This document shows, in pieces, positions 1 through 11,200 of a stretch of 64,000 nucleotides of DNA. The DNA comes from Pleodorina starrii (taxonomy: Eukaryota; Chlorophyta; Chlorophyceae; Chlamydomonadales; Volvocaceae), in contig BRXU01000026.1 in NCBI GenBank assembly GCA_030267565.1, forward strand, positions 1,676,880-1,740,879. The letters are read 5' to 3'. Both the position numbers and the translations under genes were made by a program. Below the pieces are notes generated by a model, which saw only the letters and a list, made by a program, of their open reading frames with translations, was not told the DNA's origin and made no database searches. Positions within the stretch are counted from its first letter, which is position 1; the number at the start of each line of letters is the position of its first letter.

Positions 1-430
1 GAGGGAGGGGCGCGGGGGGCGGGGGCCTGCGATGCACCCCAGGAGGACACCTGAAGGTGGACGTGTTCGCTGTTCACCCTCCCCTGCCCTCCCGCCGCTG
101 GCCAAAACACAAACACACACACATACACAGTTACACACACACATACACACCCAAAACACATACACCCAAAACACACACGCCCAACACTCACCCGCCCCGG
201 CTGTCCAGGTATCCCCGATCTGGTGGCGCTGCTGCGCTCCCGGGGTCAGGAGGTGTTCCTGGTGTCGGGCGGGTTCAGGCAGGTGGGTGGGTGTGTGTGT
301 GTGGGGGGGGGGGATGCAGGCAGGTATATGTGTGTGGGGGGGGGGGAGGTTAGGGTAAAGGTATTCATGTGACGAGACCGCGCATACGGGGAGGGTGTGT
401 TTGGGTTACAGATAACAGTCGATAAGAGCA

Positions 431-472
<42 letters not shown>

Positions 473-2173
473 TGGGTATATGTTGGCGACCCTTCAGTAT
501 ACTACTGGCCAAGAAGATCAAGAAGAGAACGGAGGGGCGGTGGTGGACACCGCCGCAGCAGCCGGACGCGTCTTGTCGTCTTGTCGTCTTCTTGCCTTCT
601 TCGTTTGTGCGCTTCATTCGTTCGTCATGGTGCCCATTCGGACTGCTAGGTTGTCATACGCTATGTGTTGCCCCAACACACGCGCATGCATAAGCACATG
701 TTTCCCCGCCACCATCCTAACAACCCCACCCCCACCCCCACCCCCACCCCCACCCCCACATGTTTCTTTCTTGCAATTTCACTCTTCAAACTCCCCCTCC
801 TCCCCGGGCAGATCATCCACCCGCTCGCTGAGTCTCTGGGGATACCCCTCTCGCACGTCTTCGCCAACACCATTCTCTTCGACGTGAGTACCCGCAGGGA
901 AAGGGGGAGGGGAGGAGAAGGAAAGGGGAGGGGAGGAGAGGAAAGGGGGAGGGGTGAAGCGGCAGGGAGGGAAGGAACGAGGAGGCAAGGGAAGAGAAGG
1001 GAGGGAAAGGGGAGGGAATAGAAGGAGAGGGTGCGATCAAGCGTCAACGATGATTACCTAGGACCTAGGTGGTAATACGTCGCCACCTGCCCTCCCCTCT
1101 CCCCCCAACCCCCTCCCCCCGCTCCTCATTTCGCGTTACAATCGAACATCCTCCCCTCCTTCCCTCCCCTCGTCTCCCTCCCTCCCTCCCCCCCCCCCCC
1201 GCCCCCCGCCAGTCGGAGGGCCGGTACGCTGGTTTCGATGAGAGCGAGTTCACATGTCGCAGCGGCGGAAAGCCCGCAGCCATCCGACATATCAAGGTGC
1301 GGAGGGGGTGTGTGTGGCCAGGATCGGGGTGGGGAGTTAGGGATGGGGGTTGCGGAGGGAGGGTGGCCAGGAGGGGGGGGTTATTCACGTATAGGCCGGA
1401 GCCCGTGAACGGTGGGGGTAGGGGTGCGGAGGTGCGGAGGGGGGGTGGCCAGGATCGGGGTGGGGGTCGCGAGGTGCGTAGGTGCGTAGGAGGAGGGAAA
1501 AGCTGGGAGGGAGGGCGTAGGAGAGCCAAAAGGGGCGAGGAGGCCTTTGCTCGCATGCGCATGAAGATGTGCTCGCGCATGTGTGCTGTGGCCCAGAAAT
1601 GGCCAGTAAACCCGGGAAACGGTGGAAGCGCATTTGTTTGCGACGGACATGGATATGAATGGCCTGTGTAGGACATGAACAGGCAAGGTACATACAAGGG
1701 AAGTTTCAAAAAAGCGTTGCGCGTCGTTTTTACGTGTCTACGTGCACCATGTACGTGTGCGCATGTACGTGTACGTGTACGTGTGCAGGACAAGTACGGG
1801 TACGAGAACGTTGTGATGGTGGGCGACGGCGCCACGGACATGGAGGCACGACTGGAGGGGGCGGCATGCCTGTTTGTCGGGTAAGTGGGGGATCCGTATT
1901 CGTACTCGTATCCGTACTCATATCCGTACTTGTATATCCGTACACATGCTGGTTGCTTGGAGGGCGGCCGCCGCTGCCAGCTGTTGGTGCACGCACGCGC
2001 GCGCGCTGCCCCCCGCGCCGCCACCTGCCTGACTATGTGCCGTACTATGCACCGTACAATGTACTCGCGACAGGTACGGCGGCGTTGTCGTACGCAAGAA
2101 CATTGCGGAGAAGGCCGACTGGTACATCATGGACATCCAGCAGCTCACCGACGTGCTCAAGCAGCAGCACTGA
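1..2173 (+). CDS. PSP: phosphoserine phosphatase, 3' exons (5' end outside window)
   Basis: Last step of the phosphorylated serine pathway: hydrolysis of phosphoserine to serine (HAD superfamily; plastid in plants, location not visible here). Exons read: up to 56 (codons from about 32, ..RTPEG), 209-282, 812-883, 1213-1296, 1789-1880, 2074-2173; phases join exactly and end on TGA at 2171. Visible HAD features are LVSGGFRQ (motif II Ser region), SGGKPAAI (motif III Lys) and VMVGDGATDMEA (motif III/IV acidic residues GDGATD). The first catalytic Asp motif (DVDST type) must lie upstream of the window. The last 140 codons are seen, ending VLKQQH. Introns are rich in simple repeats; the one before exon 812 ends with a dispersed element shared with another gene. 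The first exon boundary (56) is inferred from homology of the joined peptide. Identity is confident. Confidence 0.92.
431..472. repeat. (GGCT)n microsatellite in PSP intron
   Basis: About ten GGCT units inside the intron 283-811. A (CCCCCA)n tract follows at about 726-763 in the same intron. Confidence 0.9.
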
Positions 2174-2325
2174 GGCAACAGACAGCTGCAACAGCAGCAG
2201 CATTGAGGCAACAGGGGGGCAACAGACTGCAGCAGACAAGACTGCAGCACTGAGGCAACAGACTGCAGACAAGACTGAGGCAACAGACTGCAGACAAGAC
2301 TGAGGCAACAGACTGCAGCAGCAGC
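2164..2325. repeat. 25-bp minisatellite spanning the PSP stop codon and 3' UTR
   Basis: The unit ACTGAGGCAACAGACTGCAG plus ACAAG (25 bp) is perfect at 2249-2273 and 2274-2298, with a shortened third copy from 2299 and diverged copies upstream. The stop codon TGA (2171-2173) is itself part of a diverged copy (CACTGAGGCAACAG). Confidence 0.8.
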
Positions 2326-2351
2326 AGTGCAGCATACCCACCAGCGTCTCA

Positions 2352-2356
2352 TGTAA
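2352..2356 (+). promoter_or_regulatory. TGTAA polyadenylation signal of PSP
   Basis: TGTAA, the usual chlamydomonadalean poly(A) signal, lies 179 nt after the PSP stop. The match is only five bases, so support comes from position. Confidence 0.5.
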
Positions 2357-5263
2357 TTGATCACATAGGTATGACACCTTGACACACCAGCAGCAGCAAA
2401 GGCACGATGACGACACGGAGATGCCAAGTTGTGTGTTGTCGTGTTGTTTTGTGAAGAGAGGCGACGTGTTGTGAAGAGGGCCGACGGACGACAGCCGCAT
2501 CGCCGCGGCTATAACAGAAGACCACCCGGCTGACGACTACCCGTGTGACGGCGAATCTGGTTCATCAGCAATTCAGCATGGTGGTGATGGTGGAGGAGGT
2601 GGGGGTGACGGCAGCAGATTGGCAGTAGCAGTTGCAGCAGCAGCAGCAGCAGCGGCGATGGCAGAGGCGGTCGGGGCCCGTCGGATGGGATTGGGACGGA
2701 TGGGAGGGGGGGGAGGGGACGAGCTGCTCTTTTTGGACATGTGTGTGTATGTACGACGGGGGCGACGAGTGGTCGCCCCCTGTGATGTCCTGGACGAGCG
2801 GTCTGCGTGCGTTGTGAGGCTCAAGGGGAGAGAGGGGCGTGCGAGAGGTGGAAGCAATGCAGGGCGTCAAAGATCTGGCGGCAAGGCACTCGCGTGGGGT
2901 CCTCCCTAAATCCCAAGACCCCGCGCGCAACCACCCCTGTGTTTGGGATATTGCGGAAATACACGGTGGGTCACCGACGCCGCTTTGCTTCGTTGCTGAG
3001 GATGTGCGGGGAGGGCCCTGCGTGCGTGCGGTTTAGGTTGGTTGGTTCGGTTCGTTGGTTGGTTCGGTTGGTTGGTTGGTTCGATTAGTGGTTTGTTCGC
3101 CCCCTCGTGTCGCGCTCGCCGCTGTGTGGCTGGCCACTGGCGCGCTGTGTCGGCGGATGGAGGACATGAGGCGGAGGCAAAGCGACAGGTGATGCGACCA
3201 AACCATTAAACAATCATGACATCAATGACGACACGACAAAGGTCTCATGTGGGGCGGCGGCCGCTCGCCATGTGGGACATCTGCGCACCCCACGCCACGC
3301 TACCCCACCCCACGCCACTCCGGTCTCAGCGCGCGAGACCTGAGGCGGCCTCAGGCCTCAGTGAGGCCCCGCCGCGTTTCCTTACACGTCGTGCGGAGGG
3401 GGGGGGGGTCGGCGTGGGGATGGAGAAGGGAGGGGGCGCTGGCTTCAGCCGGAGTGGTGTCAAGAGGATGACGTTAAACCCGGCGTGAGCCACGCGGGTT
3501 TTGTTGTTTTTGGTCAGGTCAAGTCCCCTTGGCCCCAACCCCCGCTCTCCCGCTCAGAGCGAAACAAACAAAACAAACAAAACAAACAAAACAGAAAAAC
3601 GAGTTTAAAAGACGCAACATCCATTAGTGCTGCCTGCCCGCAGCAAGCCGAACCACCCGCGCAACACAGCGCCCCGGCCCGTCCCGAGGCGCTTCCAACA
3701 GGAGTAACTACCAACTGAAAACCGCCAACTGCCAACATGAAATAGGCAACCAACTTGCGGACACGTACATTCAGGGAACCGTTCTTGTGCTCACCCCCTG
3801 ATTTTCGCAGCCCGCACTGCACCAGCGAGTCCAACAAGGCCGGGAGAGCGCCCACACCCAACCCTCACACACACACCCAACCCTCACACACACACCCAAC
3901 CCGCACACACACACCCAACCCTCACACACACACACAACCCGCACACACACAACCCTCACATAGAAACACTGCAGCGAGGCGGTGGGCAAAGCGCCGTCTC
4001 CAAGTGCTGCAAGACAACCGACACCGCCCTCCGAAACCCCACAACCTCCAAAACCAAACCAAACGGCCCACGAGCCAGCACTGTCACAGCAACAAACAAA
4101 CAAACAAACGAACAAAAAAACAAACAAAAAAACAAACAAACAAACAAACAGGCAAACAAACAAACAGTCAATCCACGACGATAACGACGAACGAAAACGA
4201 CGACGACGAACGATACATAGTACAAAAACGATGCGGAGAGAACGAGACACCGTACAGAGATACTGCAAGAGATGCACAAGAGATACATACAGCGTTTTTC
4301 CTCCTCGCGTACGTTGCAGCCCTTTGAACGCATACACACCCATACACACACGCATACACACACGCATACACACAGAGCTGCAGACGACCCGTGCCGACTG
4401 CAGAGCCTCTGACAGCCCCCTAAACCGTGAGTGCCCCTGTGTGCCCCTCTGTGTGTGTGTGTCCTAAATAGGCTCCCGAAAGGCCGAGAGGCCCCAACGC
4501 GGGCGGCGGCGCCACCCAGCACCGGCAGCAGCAGCAGCAGCTCACTCACCCGGGGTGCTCCCTGACAGCAAAGCACTTGTATGTTGTTGTTGATCATTAT
4601 CGTCATCACCATCATCATCACCATCATCATCATCGTCATGTCGTCATAACGCTCGAACATACACAACCACCCGAAGAAACGAAAACGTCTCGCTGCGCTG
4701 CGCTGCATCTACCCTACCTGTACCGGTACCCCGTCTTCCTTCCTTCCTCGAGGGGGTACGACGCAAATTTCTTTGCGGACACAATTGTATTCTTGTGCGT
4801 GTGGATTTGGCCGTGTGGCCCAGACGACGAGAAACAGCTAGCTCACGTCCAATAATATCCGCGCCGTACCACCTGTCCTGCACTCATGCCGTACTGTCTG
4901 TTCAGATCCCGCCGCCAGATCCGGACATACCTTTCCTTTTCGTCAACACGCTCCCCCGAGAAAAGAAATACGGCTTCGGGTTTTGGAGTTTCCAGTTGCC
5001 GCTCTCTCTCTATCTCCCTCTCGGTCCCGTAACGGGAATACTCGACGGTGAGCGTTTCAACGGGTCGCAACGCAGCCGTCATACGCCCGTCCCGTACTGT
5101 ACGGCACACACAACATGCCACAGCTTCGATTCACCCGGTGTCAGGCAGCCCCACGCCTCTCCTTCCCTCCCTCCTCTCCTTCCCTCCCTCCTCTCCATCC
5201 CTCCCTCTGTTTGTCGAGCCTTTCCTTCTCCTCCTCGGCTCACAAGTGACACGTCACACCCCA
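2357..5263. other. convergent intergenic region between PSP and Ca2+-ATPase
   Basis: 3' flanks of two convergent genes. It holds GGTT-rich DNA (3037-3092), AAACA repeats (about 3562-3600), CACACACCCAACCCT repeats (about 3858-3958), AAAC repeats (about 4098-4165) and an ATC/CAT triplet tract (about 4596-4637). Open frames here are low-complexity or lack any recognisable domain; I see no supportable gene. Confidence 0.6.
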
Positions 5264-8200
5264 TCACCCTTCCAAAGCTCTGCCCTCCCGAGGGTCCCGA
5301 CCCTCCGCGTCCCCCCCCCTGCCGCCCTCCTCCTCCCCCACGTGGACCCTCCGAAGTACCTGCCGTACCAGCAAACTGGCGGCCCCCAGGCCCCCGCACA
5401 GCGCCCACTGCGCCGCCGTCAGCGGTGTCGTGCTGAACGCCTCGCCGCCGTACTGTACGATGAGGTACTGCAGTACGGCTTCGCCCGCCACGATTGCCAG
5501 GAACAGCGGGTGCGCGGCGAGGCCCTCGAATATGTTTGGCTCGTCGCGAATACGACTGCAGTACGGTGCGGTGTGCCGTACGGCATAGAGGCGGGGAGGC
5601 GGGGGGCAGGAAATGGCGGCGGCGCGGGGCGCGGGGCGAGGGGAGGAGGGTTGTTTTAGGGTTTTCGAGTCTTGTTTGCAAATGCGTGCATAGTTGTGCA
5701 TAATGTGTAAATGGTTGCCGCAAGTGCCTCACACGCGCGCGCGCAATCTGGAGGCCTCCTTGGTACGGACCGTACCATGGTACGGCACCTAGGCACGGGC
5801 ACCTACGTACGGCACGCCGCTCACCGGCAGTTAAATTGGTTGAACAGCTGGATCTGTACGAAGGTATTGAAAACCATCGTCGTCGCCAACACGTGCGAGT
5901 GGGAGTGGGGGGCGGAGGCCGCCGCCGCTGCCACCGCTGTAGCGGCGGAGGCGCCGCCGCCGCCGCCGCCGGCGGTGAAGAGCGCCGCCATGGCGGCTTC
6001 CAAGCCGCCGCCGGCGGAGCTGGCAGTAGCAGCAGCGGCGGCGGCGGCGCCGCCGCCGCCGCCACCGTAGTGTTGAAGTGTCACTAGCATGCCGTACAGT
6101 ACGGCAAGCTGGAAGGCCGCCTGGCCGACGATGTGCTTCAAGATGGTTGGCGTTACGAGGGGGTCGTTGGGGCGGTTGGGGGGCGCGTCCAGCATGGCAT
6201 CTGGTGAGCCGTTGGTAGTCGGTTGGCCGTTGGTCGTTGATCGGTTTGCAAACGTCATCGAAAGGGGAACGGGCGGTGGGGACACGGTAACGGCAACGGC
6301 AATGGTAACGGTTGCGTGCGGGGGAACAGGGCAACGACGAACAATTCAAACCCTATTCACTCAAGTACCGCAGGTACGACCAGTACGGTGACAAGTACGA
6401 CAGAAAGTACGGTCATGTTCGTACCGGTGGGCGCCTCCGTGGCCAGTGCCAGCGAGGCCAGTGAGTCCATGATGAGGTTCACCCAAAGCATCTGTACGGC
6501 AGAGAGGGGCGAGTAGCGCAGCCACACCGCGCCGCCCGCCGCCACCGCGACCGCCACCTGATTTCGGGTGGGGTCGGGTCGGGTCGGGTCGGGAGCATCG
6601 CCAATCGGGAAAAGGAGGGGGTGGAGGGGAAAAGGGGAGGATTAGCCTCAAAACGGCTGCTGCGGGGAACGACGGCGGGGTTTCGGGGCGGGGTCGTACT
6701 TCCCAACCTGGACCACCCCCTCGTTTACCCGTTTCCCCCCAAACACAAAGCCCCCTTCACCCCTCCACACACCCCACACACACCCACATACCCCCACACT
6801 CTAACCCCCCCCCCCCACACACACACACCCAACATCTCGGCTCCTTCGCTGCGCTTCGGCTATTATTCCCCCTTGCCCCCTCTCTTCCCCCCAAAACACA
6901 CACAGAGGTCACACACGGTCACACACACACGCACCCCCCCCAAACACACACTCTCCCCGCACCCCGCACCCCCTCCCTCACCACATTCGCGGTGAGTTGG
7001 AACTGCAGGAAGCGGCGTACGGAGTCATACACGTTGCGCCCCCAGGCCACCGCAGACACAATGGAGCTGAAGGACGAGTCGAGCAGCAGAATGTCGGCGG
7101 CCTCCCTGGAGCAGATCGAGATCGGGAGAGAGAGGGAGAGAGAGGAAGAAGGAAGGGGGAGGAGGAGACGGGTTTAGGGTTGTTTTAGGGTTGTTTTTAG
7201 GGTTTCAGGGTATGTAAAAAAAGGATAGACCGGCCCCCGGGGGAGGTATCCACGAAAAACGAAAAACGAAGGACGAGAGCCCCCTCCTTTCGTCCTCCTT
7301 TTGTCTCTCCCCCCCCCCCACACACCCACACATTCTCCCCCACCTCTCCCCCACCTCTCCCACCTCGCGATGGGCGTCCCGGTGTTCATGCAGAACCCCA
7401 CATCAGCCGCCGCCAGCGCGGGCGCGTCGTTGGTGCCGTCGCCCGTCACCGCAACCACCTGCCAACGGCCAGCCAATCGGACCAACCGTCAACCGTCAAC
7501 TGGCAACTCCCGACCGTGAGGGCAGCAGAGAGCAGAGGAAAGGAAAGGAAACGAAAGGAAAGGGGGAGGGAAGGAAGGAAGGAAGGAAGGAAGGCCGATG
7601 CTCTGGGGTAGGCCGATGCTCTGGGTGCCGCATCGTCCGGGCCGGGGGGCGGGGGGCGCTTCAGCGCGGGCAGCGCAGGGTACCCCTGGGCCGCCACCCC
7701 ACCAACAGCCCCCAGGCCTTCCGGCACCCCGCCTCGCCCCCCCGGGTTGCCCCCGTCCTCCTTCCCGGCTCCCACCCACCGACCCACCGACCCACAACAA
7801 CCCACCCGAACCCACCTCCTCCAGCCGACCCTCCTCCCTCAGCTGCTTCAGCGCCGAAACCAACAAAAACTTATCCCCCGGGCTGCATCGGGCCAATACC
7901 CGCAGCCGCGGCCAAACAGCCAGGAAAGCGGCCGTGTTGATGGACGGCGCAGCGGCGGCGGCGCCGCCGCCAGCTCCGTCTCCGCCGCCGCCTGAGTCCC
8001 GCATCACCAGCCGACGGAACGTCGAGCCCTCAAGAACCAAGTACGGCATCTGCTCAGCCTGTCGTACAACGCCGACTGGTGCTGCTCGGTCGAGGCTGGC
8101 GGCGTCGCCGCCGCTGCCATGACTCCCGCCGCCGGCGGTGGTGCTTGCGGTGGCGGCGGCGGCGGCGGCGGCGGGGCTGGCGGCTACGAGCTGCCGTACA

Positions 8201-11200
8201 TCGACGTCGGGCGGCAGGATTCCCGCCTGCTGGGCGATGGATGCTGCGGTGGTGACGTTGTCGCCGGTCACCATGCGGACCGTGATGCCTGGCGGCGGCG
8301 GCGGCGGCGACGACGACGAGGGCGGTGGCGGCGGCGGCAACGTCAGCTGTCAGCTTGCGGACCATCACCACCAATTTTTCTTAGGGTATTTCGAGCCGGA
8401 AATCACAACCACAGGTACCGGTAACCACAAAGTAAGTAAGTAAGCGACCAAAGACGTCCAGCCCCGCCACCTCCCCCCCACCTCCTTTCCCCTTTCCCAT
8501 GTCCCTTGCCCCCCTGCAACAAGGCAGTCATCCCCGCCCCGCCCCGCCCCACCACCACCTCGGCTGCTCGCTAAGCGCCTTCTTCCTGAAGCCCCCCTCA
8601 CCTCAAGTGTGCGAAAGGTAAGCGAGAGCGAGAGCGAAAGATAGACTAGGCAAGGCAAGGCAAGGCTAGGCGCCCCCGACGGAACGCTAGGCGCCCCGGC
8701 CCATCCGCTCCCTCCCTCCCTCACCCTCCCTCCCTTCCTGCCTCACCCTCCCTCCCTCACCCTCCCTCCCCCCCTCCCTCCCGCCCTCCCTCCCTGCCTC
8801 ACCCGCCCGTTTACACGCCGCCACCGCCGCCGGCACCTCCCCTCTCAACGGGTCCTCCAGACCCAGCAGACCCACCAACACCATGTCCTGCTCACAACAC
8901 ACACACAATCACAAACACACACAACCACACACACACAACCGCACACAACCACAACCACAACCACACACAACCACACACAACCACACACAACCACACACAC
9001 ACAACCACACAACACACAACCGCACACAACCACAACCACAACCACACACAACCACAACCACACACAACCACACACAACCACAACCACACAACACACAACC
9101 GCATACAACCGCAACCACAAGCGGCGGAAGGACGTGGCAAGCAAGCCAGGACGGAGGGGTTATCCACGTATAGGCCGGAGCCGGGGTGGGGGAAGGGGTA
9201 AGAGTACGGCAAGGACAGTCCGGCAGATGGAGGCAGTTCGGCGGGGGGCGGGCGGGGGGGCGGTGAAGAGAGGAGGAGGAGGAATACCAGTGAAGGAGGG
9301 GGGGGTGCGGAGGGGGAGGCGGAGGGGGAGGGCGAGGGTGGAGGCACACGGGTGGTGCACACACGGTACAGTACGACAGAAGATGACCACGTTAACAAGA
9401 GAAGTCGGGTATCGAGATCCGACCCGACCCGGGGCAGGCCACAGGCCCACAGCAAGGCCTTCTCGAAGATGAAAAGGCAAAGTCAGGCAAAGCAGAGGAG
9501 CGACAAGTGGGAGGGGTGGTGGTGGTGAAAAAAGACGATACCGCAGCGAAGGGACGGAGATGGCGCGCGGTGGGGGAAGGAGGCAGCACACAGCGCAACG
9601 GCACATTGCGGCGATGCCTCTTACTCGCTCCAAATAGTCCGCGTCGAGGGACAGCGTCGCCGCCACGCCGCCGCCGCTGCTTCCGTCAGCAGCGGCGGCG
9701 GCGGCGCTGCCGCTGCCGTCGCCGGTGCGTCCGTACGACGCCGCGCCGCCGACCACTCCGACGCCGACGGAGGCGCAGCTGCTGGTAGTCCCGGCGGCGG
9801 CGGCGGCGGCGGCAGCGGTGGCCGTCACAGGTACGGTAGCGGCGGCGGCGCCCGCCGACGCCGCCGCTGCCGTACTGTCCTTCATGGGTACGAGCATGTC
9901 CCGGTACGCCAATGCCAGCAATCGCAGTGAGCCGTCGCCCTGGCCTGTTGGGGAGAAAGAAAGACGCGCAGGGCAGCGTGATCCACCAAAGGGGGGAAAA
10001 AGGGGGAAGGGAGGGAACAAGGGGGGAGCGGTTCCTCCACACGTCCACAGCCGCCACTGCCCCGGGCAGCTCCAGACGTACGTCAAACGTTAAACATTAG
10101 CCGTTTGATTAATGGCTGCACTCTTTTCCACATCAGGAAAAAAACTCTTCTACTATATCCCATGACCCATGTACGTAAAAACGTCGCGGTTCTGCGGCTG
10201 CATTGCCACCCTAAAGTCCGCTTTGCCCTTGCACCAGAAATCTCCCCCCAACCAATGAATGCACGGCTGCCTTCCCGGCAGGAAATTTCTTTAGCGCTAC
10301 CCTGTCCCATACATGTAATAAAAAAGATGCCATCCTATGGCTGCAATTGCACAAAGGCTGCAATGGCACAAAATCACCGCCATGAAGAATTGACGAGGAT
10401 GGGATTTGAACCCACGCCCTTACGGACTAGAACATGCCCTCCCTGGCAGATGCCAGGTAGTCCTGAATCTAGCGCCTTAGACCGCTCGGCCACCTCGTCT
10501 TCTGGATGACAAGAACGAAGATCTGCCAAATAAGCATGATTTGCCTGATTGAAACCAGTTGGTTTCCTGGGTGCTTTCAACCGCAGCGCGGTGAAGCCTG
10601 TGAAGCGACGGAAGCGAAGGCCGCCGGCCTAACACCAGGGAAGCCTTGGACCAATCGGACGGCTATTAACCCGGAGGCGCATGGTACAGGCAGGGTAGCA
10701 AACAGCAATCGGCACGCATACGCACCTCCCCGGCCGGCCGCGCCTGGTAAGTGGTGACCGCTGACTGGGAGTGCTGGTGAGGAAGGCCACTACACCACTC
10801 AACCGGGTATACCGGTACAGTCGCGTAGCCCTGCTACCGTAGGCACAGTCGCGTAGCCCTGCTACCGTAGGCCCCCCGACCTCCCGACCCGACCTGTCCG
10901 CCCAACGGCGACTAGCTTCCCAGTATCCCACACGAAACGGTCATCCCCCGGCGCCCCGGGTCCGAAACAACCCATCTCTCCCCCTCCCCAACCCCCCACC
11001 TCTGCCCGCGCACCCGCAAACGACGCCAGCAGCCTCCGCCGGTGCTCCGACGTCAGCGGCAGCAGTGTCGTACCATCGGGCCCGCCCAGCTGCCACGCGC
11101 ACCGCTCCGAAACCAGCTCCGCGGCGCCCTTGGTCAGCACCCGTACAGGCGCCAAGAAGGAGCTGCAGCCCACGGCGGCGGCGGCGCCGCCGCCAAAGTC

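Noticed and set aside
5264..5359. Splicing of the ATPase C-terminus at the GT after LLVRQ
   Set aside because: A donor is present, but I found no downstream exon that fits. Reading on to the stop at 5264 makes the whole coding length an exact multiple of three.
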